A DNA stretch of 64,000 nt from Phytoseiulus persimilis (taxonomy: Eukaryota; Arthropoda; Arachnida; Mesostigmata; Phytoseiidae). The notes below the pieces were generated by a model. The model did not search any database and had not been told where the DNA came from. It saw only the letters and a program-made list of their open reading frames with translations. The stretch spans positions 41,970,745 to 42,034,744 of the forward strand of contig CM075102.1 in the NCBI GenBank assembly GCA_037576195.1. The letters are read 5' to 3'. Made by a program: the position numbers and the translations under genes. The first letter of the stretch is position 1. Each line of letters begins with the position of its first letter. Positions 22,202 to 33,209 of the stretch are shown one piece after another.

Positions 22202-25076
22202 ATGACCCGCCGAGCACCCTCTAAGTCTTACAGATCATTTTATATCGCGAGATAGGCTTCGGGCTCTCTTTGGTGGGGTTCGGGAAGCAAAAAACTTCCG
22301 ATTCCCCATCATTGCTATCCCGAATGACCCAGACCACGCGGGCCAGAACTTCTGGAAGTGCCATCGTGCAAGATGGTGGTCTCAGACTGAATTCTCCAAT
22401 GATATCTCCAGAAAAATTAAGACGCGGGCGGCCGCAAATTTGGGTGACGCGCGGTCTGCTTCTGCATGGAGTCCTCGAAGTCCAAATAATTCGTAACGGT
22501 TTGCTCATGGAAGGAATGCCGAGGTTTGACAATCGCCGAACATAACTTCGTACCACTCGGTGGTTGATTTAGGCGATGATGCGATGGGGTGAGAAACCTG
22601 AAAAAGAATGCAGTTGGAGACCCCTTGCCCTTTCTGATGGGGGCCTGCGCGAGGATTACGTGAACGTAAGAAAACGGACGAAGGTGACAGGAGCTGGAGA
22701 GACGGATGCACTTCGTCACTGATGAAGGAGCCAGCGCCCTGCATTTGAGTCCGAATGACAGCACCATCCCTTAGACACAGAGCTTCGCAATGATTCGGAG
22801 AATGAATCTTCTCACCGGACCCGTTTCGGTGGATCGTTTCATCTCGTAGCCGTAAGATCCTGTTGTGAACTTCGCCAACTGTAGTTCGGAAGCTGCGGAA
22901 GAGTACCAATTGAGTTGAGAAAGAATCCGAGAGCAACGATCAGCAGGTTGCCGCACGACCTGTGGCCCTGTGGCCACACAAGCTTGTCGAAAGCTGGCAA
23001 ATCACCCCAATGTGTTGGGCGGACCTCCACCCGAATGGTGGAGGTCGGGGAGACACTGGATTCTTAGTGAGTATGCGACTCCCACAGTACCGAGCGGCGC
23101 TGGGGCTCGGTCTGCATCACGCATTTTCAGTCAAGCTTCCCGCAAAGAAAAAATACTCGTTGGCGACGATGTCCCAGGGGCGGAACCTAACGAAAAGAGT
23201 TTGTCAGCTGAAGACCCGGAAGAATGGTGCATATGAAATGTACTTGGTTCGCTCCGCATTGCGTCGTTGGGGCCGCAATCATTTCTCTCGGTAGTTTCCT
23301 CGATTCTGCCGGGAGCTCTCCCAGGCTGTCTCGATTCTCTATCCTGCCACGATTGCCCTCCATCGTGGCTTGGCAGCAGCAGTATCGCTCGGTCCATGGA
23401 GGTGTCATTGTAGTGGCATCACAGGTGGCTAGGATGCATCCCACGGCCATGATTCGGAGGAACGAGCCGGATCCCAGCCCGGTCTCCCATCAATCCCACA
23501 TCTCCATCCTTCTAATTTTCAATTCCAGATGACCATTTGGGAATCGAACTTCGTCTACAACATCTTCTCGGTGGAGAAAGAGCTGTTGCAAGAGCACGAT
23601 CTAATGTGGAATGAAACTTCGCGATAGAGCCGCTCGAGGCGGACAATGGCGCGCACGGATGGCCAGCGATCGAGACGAGGACCTCAGCAGCGCGCGAAGC
23701 GGATCTCATGGAGGCGATGGGAAAAAAACGACCAGACTGTGCTTCCATAAAGGGTTCTTCGATCAGCTGATCGTTGTTCACCGTGGTCGGTACGACTGGA
23801 CAATGCTCTGGAACAGTTCGTTATGGCGGAAAACGTTTTCAACAGAACGACGGCGAAAACCTCGAGGCATGTGATCAACTCGAGCCGAGGCTGGGGCGAT
23901 CTGGGAAGGAAGACTTAGGCTCCGTACCGAGGAACAGAAGCGCAACAGGATGCAGACTTCGGACCTGATCAGCATTCATGCGCGCTTTTCAGAACACAGT
24001 CGGAGAGACTCGAATGACATTCCAAGCGATCGGTTTCGATCGTGTGGACGGAAACTCTTATATGGAGCTCTGCCCTGCAGACGAACAAGGTAAATGTATC
24101 TTTGTGCCATGGAGCAACTTGAGGGAGACTGCGGATAATACTAGCAATGAGCTGACCCGTCCAGAAAAGTCTGCACAGCAGGATCTTACGATCCCCTCGA
24201 TCGGTATGCATCTTCGATTACCCGATATCAGTTCTTCCGCTCTTTCTACGAGGCTCTGATCTCGGCGAGAGGCGATGCCTCGTGGCGTTCTCTGCCGTTC
24301 TTGTATGCAGCTGCTGGGGATGACAACCAGATGAGCGTGCAGTGCGGGGGCCAATCGAGGAGGGGATCAATGAGGGGCTTGGCCGCCATTTGGACACGAT
24401 TATACTAAGGTAGAGCGGCGCCTTTCGAAGAAAATGCCCAATGCCAGAATTCGGCCGAGCTCGAGTTGAATAAATTTGAGGGCTTCCGCCGATCAGTAAG
24501 CTTTGTTTGATTGGATCAAGTCACCCGAAACATTGTCCCGGAAGGATTCCCGCAAGCGATGGTTCCCCATCTCTATTGCTCTCCGTTTTCCCTAGAAGAC
24601 GACCAACAAGTTCTTAGCGAGGCCGATGAAACGATTCCGAAAATACCAGCGAGAAGCTTTGTCGCCCATCTTGGCTCCGGAGCACCACGAATGCCTTTCT
24701 GAGCATCTGGATCGTGGATTCAATCTGGACCGGAACTCCCCATAGCGTATTCCGCTTCCTAGTGATGAGAACAGAGCAGATGCTGGCTCCCAACCCCTCC
24801 GTGTGAGAAGTTCAAAGGCTACGCTGAGAGATTCTTCTTCCAATTTTTTCGCTCAGGTACCAAATCTGAGGTGAGAGCCACCTCGGCTGAAACATCTCAA
24901 AACTCGGCAACAAGACCAAACGAGACACCGGCTAGAACTCTCGAGAAGTTGGAGGATGGAGGAGATGAGTATACCGTGAAATCTAACCGAATGATCGGAG
25001 GCACTCGACGGAATGGAGGGAGGGGAGAATCCCGTTCCTTGAGGAACCGGACTCTGAGCAAAAACGCTACAAACAG

Positions 25077-26168
25077 AACTATGAGGGTGTCTGATGTCTC
25101 TCAGGAGTATTTACCAAAATATTAACAAAACGTATGGAACAATGGGCGGAGGAAACCGAACAGTTGTCAGAGATCCAGAAAGGGTTCAGGAAGAAGGGCG
25201 TGAGAAACTGCAAGGTACGAAAGACGAGTCTCATGTGCGTATCTCTCGTTCCAAAAACAGTCTTGTTTCGTGAACGCCCTCCTATGTCGACGATTACCCT
25301 GAGCTTCTACATCGCAAATCTCAAGAGAAGACCCCCGGTGATAGACGTTGGACCCAGTTTTGCGAGGAAGGGTAATTCCTGGGATGTGAAGGAGAGGAAA
25401 TCCTTCACGATTGCATGATTGACGTGTGAGGACGACTTTGTCCTCGTGGCGAAGAGAATCACGGGAATGAAATCTCTGCTTCGAATAACGTCCACGTCTG
25501 GGGACGAGAAGTCCACCATATTCAACGCTCGGAAGAGCGGAGGAACGATGTTCTCTCAACCCTTTCCGCGTCATGATCCAGATCCAGACCTGCAGATACA
25601 AGGGAAGCCAATACCCATGGTTGATTGCAGAAAGTACTTTGAGATTGAACTGTCGGTCAGGAACGCCAACTCATCCCAACATTGGAATGAGCTGACACAC
25701 AAGGCCAACCGGGCGATCTGAAGACTCCATGAGAGACCACTTCGAAGCTTTAACAGGTTTGAAGCATCCAAAATCTTTCGGAAAGCGAACGCAGCACCGC
25801 AACTCACTCACTGCAATGGAATGACCACGTTGCCCGGAAGACTGAGAAATATCATTGAAGTCAGGCCGATAGAGGTGGGAAGGCGGAACATGGGTATACC
25901 ACACTCTGTCGTATCAAAGGAGTCTGTTGAGGGAGAACTAGGTCAGATCTCCTTCGACCCCACCAACAGAATGATGCATTTCGAAAGAATGAGACAAGCA
26001 GAGCCTTACTGGTATAGCAGACTGGTTCTCCTGGCCATTGAGACAACGAACACCAAAGTGAAGGCACCAGGGAGACTCCTAAACTTGAGGATACAGTATT
26101 ACCTGGAAGATCTCGGAGTGACCAGAAATACATCAGACGCAACAATGTGGAAATATTCCGCAAAATAA
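25077..26168 (+). mobile_element. LINE (non-LTR) reverse transcriptase relic
   Basis: One reading frame of 364 codons is broken by only three stops (25092, 25416, 25719). In order it shows N-Y-x-G-V with KILTKRM (the NYRGI region of non-LTR RTs), LSEIQKGFRKK (the QxGFR box), C-E-D-D-F-V-L-V-A (the F-A-D-D catalytic box with Ala changed to Glu), then DEKSTIFNARK, IQGKPIPMVDCRKYFEIELS (the thumb-entry KYLGV-like block) and KANRAI. The part between the QxGFR and catalytic boxes is hard to align, so it is probably rearranged. The 5' end and any endonuclease are not recognisable. The element is dead. Confidence 0.68.
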
Positions 26169-26169
26169 C

Positions 26170-27100
26170 CCAAATATGATCTGTGAATGTCCAGAACATT
26201 CCACCCCTATATCGAAAGGGCGGAGCTGTGTGTATGTATTGTTGGAAATAACCCACTGGGGTCAGTCGGTGGACACGATCTGGAAGTACGCTGTGAGTCT
26301 GGAAGATCACGGCACGGAATAATGAGACAGAGATTCGGTGTTAGAATCATGTAGCTCCCCGAGCAGTTCTTTATTCAGGGTTTATATATCAGTGTGGAAA
26401 GCTGCATCCGTCCGTGAAGACCGGAAGTCCTTCACGGACGCCATTGTCAGTATCTCATAGGAGAAGGTCGAGTCAGAACGCCCTCGCATTCTGGACCCAT
26501 CAGTGTTTCAGGCTAATTACAGCTACCCAGAAATATGGCTGTATTTCAACATGTATGATCTTATGAATCCAAATCCGGAAAATCAGCTCTCGTGATGACC
26601 ATAAACGAAGAGCTCTATTGATGGAGGAGAGTTTCCATGGCGGGCATGAACCCTTTGGACCCCCTCGCCTGCGCACACCACTTAGCGCTCACCACTCAAC
26701 GCACAGTGCCATTCTAGCCCGCAATCATTCTATTCGATATACGCATGCGATCGAACGACCCACGGTTGGGTGAGGTCGGTAGCTGTATATCGCACATCCA
26801 GCGGAGAGACGATAGCTTGAACAAAGCTTTCTCGTTCCTCATATATTTCCACGACACTTCCTGCTTCGATCACCGAGATGCATTGATTGCAAACATGGAG
26901 CTGGAACGCTCATCATTGTTGTTCCTAGCCTTTCAGAGCTATATGGCTCGGCAGCATCGATTTTCCTCCAAAATGGCTGTTATTCTAAGAGGGAGAATCA
27001 TGCGAGAACGTTGGAGTCCACATCGATTGCCTTCTCGGTCTTAGTGAACGGGTTAAAAATGTCTGGACTGAAAGAGCCTCGGCTCCGACAAGCACCAGAG
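26170..27100. other. Intergenic, no supported gene
   Basis: Nothing supported. The plus-strand frame at 26745-27044 has no domain or splice context. Confidence 0.4.
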
Positions 27101-27107
27101 TGACGAG

Positions 27108-27180
27108 CCGGCGGAAGCGTTGATCGGAATCGAACTCATGCCCACAAAAGGCGGATGCTATAGACCAGGCCTCTCCCTAT
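27108..27180 (-). repeat. tRNA-like sequence, perhaps a SINE head
   Basis: On the minus strand, GAGTTCGATTCC (27137-27126) matches a Pol III B box. Upstream lie ggcctggtctatagc and atccgcct, which recall the A-box and anticodon region of tRNA-derived SINEs. The stems of a functional tRNA do not pair, so this would be a degraded SINE head or a tRNA relic just downstream of GR 3. Confidence 0.28.
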
Positions 27181-27215
27181 CAGGTCCTTGACGATAATCC
27201 TCGTGGCATTCTCCT

Positions 27216-28391
27216 TCAGGTCTCGAGAATGTCTTCGATTACACCGGAGATTCTATTAATTTTCTTCACAACTCGATAATCGAATTGCAGGAAAATCGCG
27301 GCGACAGTCACGCAAGATCCGAAGAACGAGGCCAATGCCGGCACTTCCACGGTGAATCCGAGAGACCCCCTTAAACAATCCAAATTCCTGCTAAACTTCA
27401 AGACGTCCCGCAATTCCCGTCTGCATGCTCCGTCCAGAGCCGTGTTAGGAAGTCTCCGGGCCATCGAATGAGCTTCAACGCATGAATCAATCAGCCTCGA
27501 GCCCTGGTGCGCGATGAGGATGGCGATGAAGATATATGAAAAGTTCGCGAAGATCGAGGAAACGATTCGGAGTGGCAAGTTGCGGAGGCAGAACAATTCT
27601 CCCGTGTAGCTGATGATAGCGAAGAATATCTTAATGTAGTACAAGGTCAGGGTCGTTCCGCAGAGTTTGTTCACAGCTTTGGTTGCATCCCGGAGAGCCC
27701 ACTTCTGTGTCACAACGTTCTTCGAAGCGGCGTCGGATCTAACTCCCTGTACAAGGAGGAGGATGCGTCGTTGACGCTGTCTCAGGACTGCGCACATGTG
27801 GATGTAGCACACATCAAAGGCCAGCAGACACCTCCAAGTGAATGACGAGGCGACACAGCAGGCGCAAACGAGGAGGTTCCGGGTTTCGAATGATTGTAGC
27901 AAAAATACTGGGATCGAAGCCTCAAAGGACAGGTTGCATAGGAAGGCGTAAGAAATGAGCCCTGCGTCTATCGGCTCCTGCTTAAGGATAGCCTCTATTT
28001 CTTTCCTGTTTTTCCGAAATAGAGTCAAGACCTGGAGACAGACGAGGACAGTGACAACGTTGTTTAGTACGGCGGCCAAATCGACGCAGCTGAGGGTCTC
28101 GCCTTTGCCACTGATTCGCTCCAGTATCGACAGTACTTGCACGTAGGTGAAAGGAAACGCACTGATGATACAAACGAGCCGGAGACACCTCAGCACGATT
28201 CGCGGTGGCGTACAACCGTATTCAATGCCGAAAGTTGACATCAAGGCTCGGAAGTAGAGTTTCAAAAGAGTTCTCGGGACGTCGCGAAAGAGAGTGCTGA
28301 TTGTTCTATCTCTCATCGTCCTAGACTGAGCTATCGTTTCAAGGTTCCAAGGAGTTTCGTGAACAGAACTCGCATTTGTCTCCGGCTTCAT
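27216..28391 (-). CDS. Gustatory receptor-family chemoreceptor, single exon (GR 3)
   Basis: The 391-residue product has about seven hydrophobic helices. It shares with GR 2 the segments LLAFDVCYIH, R-Q-R-R-I-L, QKWALRDATKAVNKLCGTTL, LYYIKIFFAII and IAHQGSRLI. The last helix reads F-F-G-S-C-V-T-V-A-A-I-F-L-Q-F-D-Y-R-V. As a GR-family protein it should sit in the dendritic membrane of a chemosensory neuron; the ligand is unknown. The start is the first in-frame ATG and gives the same length as GR 2. No AATAAA was seen close behind the stop. The frame is intact, so the gene is probably functional. Confidence 0.92.
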   Translation of the reverse strand: MKPETNASSVHETPWNLETIAQSRTMRDRTISTLFRDVPRTLLKLYFRALMSTFGIEYGCTPPRIVLRCLRLVCIISAFPFTYVQVLSILERISGKGETLSCVDLAAVLNNVVTVLVCLQVLTLFRKNRKEIEAILKQEPIDAGLISYAFLCNLSFEASIPVFLLQSFETRNLLVCACCVASSFTWRCLLAFDVCYIHMCAVLRQRQRRILLLVQGVRSDAASKNVVTQKWALRDATKAVNKLCGTTLTLYYIKIFFAIISYTGELFCLRNLPLRIVSSIFANFSYIFIAILIAHQGSRLIDSCVEAHSMARRLPNTALDGACRRELRDVLKFSRNLDCLRGSLGFTVEVPALASFFGSCVTVAAIFLQFDYRVVKKINRISGVIEDILET

Positions 28392-29040
28392 GCTGGTGGA
28401 GTAACGAAAGACTCGCGTGGAAGTTGCAGAAATCGAGAGCGATGCCGTAAGGGGCGCCCATCGTCGAGGGGCTCCTCTGCAGGGGACTCCGAGTGGAGAT
28501 CGATTCCTCGGGCTCCACCTCAGTGAACGGCAAAGAAGTTGCGGCGGATCGAGGAAAGCCCGCCCACTGAGAGAGAATCATGCCTACTCCCTCCGTTCCG
28601 TGCGTAACGCAGTTAGTTTCCGGCCGATTCTGTCTTTAATAACTAAGACAACGCAACTCCAATCCACTTGAGCTCCGAATCTTAATGGCTTTCATCTATC
28701 AGTCCCGATCGATCCACCGCTTTTGCTTGGTACCTTCATTGACATCCATGAAGAAACGAGTGCTTCGAGGGTACATCCTCGAAGCATGAAGAATCCATCA
28801 TTGCAAAAACCGCGCAGATTTGCTTCGGAAGCGTTTTGCTGCGGTTCGGAACCGGCGTGACCTTTGTTCAGGCTTCCAGGATGGAAAACCGGACGGAATC
28901 CTGCGTCGTTTTCGCAGTAGAAGTGTCGGAAACAGACAGTCTTGCGTGGCCGTCCTCAGCCGATTCAGAATGACTCGATATGGGGACTGGACATCATTCA
29001 CAACGCTCTTACATCGTGTGAGAAAACGGTTTCCTCCTCT

Positions 29041-29060
29041 TTCTCTCTCTCTCTCTCTCT
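29041..29060. repeat. CT microsatellite
   Basis: A near-pure (CT)n run, preceded by further pyrimidine sequence. It also forms the pyrimidine tract of a strong splice-acceptor-like site ending at 29069. Confidence 0.85.
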
Positions 29061-29069
29061 TTAATTCAG

Positions 29070-29136
29070 GGGAACGATATCGACACAATGATTCCCGAGG
29101 TATGGAAAGCACATGGGCGGATCAGAACAACAAGCT
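29070..29136 (+). other. Exon-like segment with strong splice sites on both sides
   Basis: A long CT tract and ttaattcag precede it, and GTAAGT follows at 29137. The 67-bp segment is open in one phase (phase 2/2), encoding a polar peptide around RYRHNDSRGMEST. No partner exon was found. It could be an internal exon of a host gene spanning the GR cluster, or chance. Confidence 0.22.
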
Positions 29137-30362
29137 GTAAGTTCCGACGATCACAATCCAATTCAACAAACTGTCCCTGTCGATCGTGCCCAGCGCTAAG
29201 AATTCATCTCGTTTCTACCTTCGTCTCCCCGAGTGATATCGCTCGCTGTGCCTCCCACTCAATACGTCAGCGAGCTTCTTCAAATAATCATGAGTTATCA
29301 AGCTTGTTTTCTTCCACCTGGAGGGGTCTATTCCTCAGCCGCTCGGCCGGAAAACCGAGCGACTTGAGGTAGAATCAGGGCAGGTCATGAGATATCGGAG
29401 GGAAACGCATCGCTAGGAGACTTTCACGAGACTCGCGATAGGACCGCCGATGTTAAGTTGTTCAATTGCCGGTACAAGCATATCTCCTTGCAACTCTTTC
29501 CACCGGCCTTCCACTCCAGTGCGACCATGTAGTCAGGGATACCAGCCGGCAAACTCGGAGACGTCGAGCTGAATTGAGAACCAACAGAAGCTTCGGCCAG
29601 CGAAGCGACCGACTCGCAGCGGTCTCGGTCGGCGTTAAGCTTGGATGAGCGAAGCGGTGACATTTCGACTCCTCACTCAGACATAGCCGCACCGGTATCG
29701 TCGGGGAGGAATTTATGGTCGATAGCGTGGAAATCAGGATATGTTTCCCGGGTTTCATTGACGAGGATGAAACATTTGTACGAAGAGAGAGAAAGAGAGA
29801 GTCATTCTATTGTCGGAGCACCATCTGGCCATTCCATCCACGGCAGAAAGTGCCCACAGTATTCATCACATACCACCTCCTGAGATTCCCCTTAGCTCTC
29901 TTAGTTGGGGAAGTCTTTGCCCCGGCGAGGTGCTACGGAAAAATTTCAATTCAACTGATTCGCTGTTCGCACGACGAAGCGACTCAGTGAGAGTGCAACA
30001 CACCAGCCATGCCTTGGTTATTAATTTTCTCGCGTGCATTTGTACGAATGAGGTTTGTGCCTCGCTCAGCTCTAAATAATAAGTGTGACTTGTATTGTTC
30101 GTTCAGAGACTCTCGTATAAAGCGAATCTACACCTAGGCCTTTCAATAACTGAAGCTACAAAAGCGAGTCAGACATAGAAGCTGCGATAGGGGAAGCGAA
30201 GCGGAAGCCAACCAGTGACCAAGACACGCTTCCCAACCTCCACGAGTCGACTGCGTTTCCTCGAGGAGCATTCGAAAGCGTTGGAGATTGTTCGCCGATT
30301 TGGGTCAACGTGCAAATAAGCCACATCGGATCGATTTCAAGTAGTTCAACACGTCTCGATCG

Positions 30363-31508
30363 ATGGATGTTTCCAGTGTGTTCAAATTCAGCCATGTGGC
30401 ACGGGTCGAAGAGATCGCGAGAAGCTCCGCCAATCGTAGAAACGTTGTGGTTCTAGATCGACTAAGCGCCGCCGTATTCCGTATGCTCTTACTACTATTC
30501 GGTCTTGAGAGCGACTCACCAGCAGTTCTCGGACTTTTGCTACGTCACGCAGTGCTGATTCTCAGCTTCTTGAGTTATTCCTTCATTTATCTCCAGCGCA
30601 CGCTGCCGATTCTCTCGAAACTGTTTCGACGCTCGAATGGATTCATCAGCTGCACGGATCTGGCTAACTGTGCTGATGAACTGTCTGCTATGGTAGCTGG
30701 GGTTCAGATCATCATACTGTTATTGTTCAGAAGAAAAGAGTTGAGACAATTAGTGAAAGATGATTTGGAAGATAAACGCTTGCTTGGTCGAGGTTTTCTC
30801 CTCTGCGCTCTCTCCCTTGTCGGCCAAGGCGTCCATATCTTTCCAGAACCAAACAATTTCAATAGTATCGTCTTGAAAGTGGTGGGACTACCCACGTGGG
30901 TGAGCGCTCAGTTCGTTTTAGTTTTGTACTTATTCACAGTCGGCATACTTTGTCAGAAGCAGATGGAAATTCTTGAGCGGCTTGCGCGTGGAGAGCGTCG
31001 ATCTACCATCATCGACGAGAAGTGGGTAATGAGAGACAAAACAACGCTAATCAACGATCTCTGTGCGGGATTGATGACCCTGTACTTCATGAAGTTCTTC
31101 TTGGCGCTGATATATACCGCCGGAGTCGTATTCTGCTCCTCCATGCATGACGTGAAGGTCTGTTCGACGATACTCATCTACATGTCGTTCTTATGTCAAA
31201 TAATTATGATCTCGCTGGGCGGTAGCAGATTGGCATCCCTGTGCGAGCAGGCTGAAAAACAAATTCAGTGCCGGATGATCACACAGAATGAAACCACTGC
31301 TGAAGAACTACTCGACATCCTGAGATATCGCATTCGATGGGACTCCATGAGCCTGGCCGGCGGATATGCCATAACGACTTCCCAATTGATCAACTTCCTC
31401 GCGACATGTGTCACCCTGGTAGCTATCGTTCTTCAATTCGATTTCCGCGTGATCAATAAACTCAATGAAGCAGTGAAGCTCTTCAGGGATAATTATTCCA
31501 GCCTATAA
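30363..31508 (+). CDS. Gustatory receptor-family chemoreceptor, single exon (GR 4)
   Basis: The 381-residue product has about seven hydrophobic helices. It shares with GR 2 and GR 3 the block before TM5 (DEKWVMRDKTTLINDLC, then TLYFMKFFLALIYTAG) and a G-G-S-R-L segment in place of QGSRL. The C-terminal helix reads F-L-A-T-C-V-T-L-V-A-I-V-L-Q-F-D-F-R-V. It is more distant from GR 2 and GR 3 than they are from each other. It is a membrane chemoreceptor of unknown ligand, transcribed divergently from GR 3. An AATAAA lies about 245 bases after the stop. The frame is intact. Confidence 0.9.
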   Translation: MDVSSVFKFSHVARVEEIARSSANRRNVVVLDRLSAAVFRMLLLLFGLESDSPAVLGLLLRHAVLILSFLSYSFIYLQRTLPILSKLFRRSNGFISCTDLANCADELSAMVAGVQIIILLLFRRKELRQLVKDDLEDKRLLGRGFLLCALSLVGQGVHIFPEPNNFNSIVLKVVGLPTWVSAQFVLVLYLFTVGILCQKQMEILERLARGERRSTIIDEKWVMRDKTTLINDLCAGLMTLYFMKFFLALIYTAGVVFCSSMHDVKVCSTILIYMSFLCQIIMISLGGSRLASLCEQAEKQIQCRMITQNETTAEELLDILRYRIRWDSMSLAGGYAITTSQLINFLATCVTLVAIVLQFDFRVINKLNEAVKLFRDNYSSL

Positions 31509-31751
31509 ACATCGCGGACGACGTTGTGGAACCCGTTCTCGTGATTTCCGACACGTTTTAGATGAATGACAACGCACCGCAGGATGGGAGATGACCAGAT
31601 AATGGATGACCAGTTTCGGACTGCTTTTGCCCCAATGACCGCGGTGGAAACAGGATATACAGGGGATTCTGGATTCTGTGGCCTCATGGATGTCCAAAAC
31701 GGTCCATATTATCGGAGTTGCATATGGACATCGACATTTACCTCGCGTATC

Positions 31752-31757
31752 AATAAA
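31752..31757 (+). other. Poly(A) signal candidate for GR 4
   Basis: AATAAA lies about 245 bases downstream of the GR 4 stop codon. A second AATAAA lies near 31898. Confidence 0.4.
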
Positions 31758-32975
31758 ATTGTTGCTTTTGCCGCCACGCATTATTAAGTAACGAATGGGG
31801 CGGTCAAACCTCGCCATCATGTCTGTCCGAACAAGTGAGTGCCAGTTGAATGGTTTCCAACGACCCCATATTAGTGCTAACATCCCTGAAAGCAAGGAGA
31901 AATAAACTTTGAAGTTGGGGAATGTATTTTGAAACACGCAGCAGAACTCAGTGAGACTGTACGTCAATCCGATCTGCGATATATTTCCATTTGCTCGGAA
32001 GTCAGGTTGGCAGCTTTCTTCGACGCTTCAGTTACAAGTTGCTGAACAGATCAGGATATGGAAAAATTCACTCAGTCAAGCATCACAGCTCCGGTTTGTT
32101 CCGGGTATCATGGAGGTTATCTGGGGTGCTGGCGAGTTCATATTGCGTTTGATTGCAGGATTCATGCTCTTCCCCATTGTCTTCTCATACGTTCCACTCC
32201 TATGAGTATGGATTGTCTACAAATTGAGAGGAGCGCTTCCAAAATCACTTCAGTCGCTCCTTGCTGACCCAATGAGCAGTTGAATATTCATGTTCCGTTC
32301 GCACTGGAGCCGTTAGCGAGAGGGACATCCGGACCCCATGCCATAAAGGGACACTTTCGATCAGTCCGACGCAAACGGGAAGAGAGTACTTCCCGATAAT
32401 GGTAACTGAATTTATATTCTGATAAACGATCATGGTCTCCAGTGTGCAAATGGGGCTGGAGACCCCTTTTCAAAAGATGAAGGATTGAGAAGGCTCTGGG
32501 AGGCCACTTTCCTCCGCCGATGATACCGTTCTAAAAGTCAGAGCCTTTCATCAAGCAAGATGAAACACTCACACAGCTCTTCCATGAATAAATGCCACAC
32601 CGCTTATTCGCGACGAACTCTCACCTATACAACGTACTTTTCAGTTGAGTCGTGATCTATTCTCGGAACGAATAGCCCGGAAGATACTCTGGCGATGCTC
32701 ATGCATTTTCGAGGAGTCGACAAAATTCAGTCTCCTCGTTCTTCACCCCAACTCGAATTGGTAGAATAACTTGACAGTTTTGAAGGGTTGAGCTCGACCC
32801 TCCTCGATGCAGCGCTTGGGAGATTCCAGAAGCTCATTGCAAAACAACGTGGGCCAAACATCGTATCACATGGAGATGTCCTCGGCTAGCATAAGGGTGT
32901 TCAGTGGTTTCTTCTTAGGAGGTTGCGATGAGTGGTTCGTAGATCTTCTCACACAGTGGAGTTTCTTCGCTCAAA

Positions 32976-33201
32976 ATTATCATGATGAGCGACTACGGTT
33001 CGAATCTCGGTCGTGATGGCGATCTGACTGAGGAAGCGATTTTCAGACTGGAGTTGCGTTAGGAATTGACTCCGACCGACCTTACTACTGGACGGATCGG
33101 GAGTTTCGCCTGCGCTCAGATCGGGCTGCCGACTCTTTCCGGGTTCCCGGCTACCTTCACTGCTATCACTGCGACTATTGTACTATTCAACTGCGGATAG
33201 A
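32976..33201 (+). pseudogene. Relic of a gustatory receptor C-terminus
   Basis: One frame reads a D-L-T-E-E loop, an in-frame TAG at 33060-33062, then G-S-F-A and FPATFTAITATIVLFN before a stop at 33198-33200. The 16-residue end aligns without gaps to FLATCVTLVAIVLQFD of GR 4, with identical F, A, T, A and F and conservative changes elsewhere. Nothing recognisable of the first six helices lies upstream. It sits 1.5 kb beyond GR 4 in the same orientation, as expected for a decayed tandem copy. The match is short, so I hold it with caution. Confidence 0.35.
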
Positions 33202-33209
33202 TAGCGAGG

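Larger units (their letters stand above)
21740..25070. other. Intergenic, decayed sequence
   Basis: Apart from a homopolymer and a possible LINE ORF1 scrap (listed separately), the open frames are short and overlapping. It lies just upstream of GR 2 and so may hold its promoter, but no TATA element stands out. Confidence 0.4.
28392..30362. other. Region between divergent receptors GR 3 and GR 4
   Basis: This 2-kb stretch holds the 5' flanks of two receptor genes transcribed away from each other, so promoter elements for both should be here. I see a CT microsatellite and one exon-like segment (listed separately) but no clear TATA box. Confidence 0.4.

Noticed and set aside
32980-33010. GGTTCGAATCTC considered as a tRNA T-arm
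   Set aside because: The flanking bases do not form a T-stem and no acceptor or anticodon arm is present.
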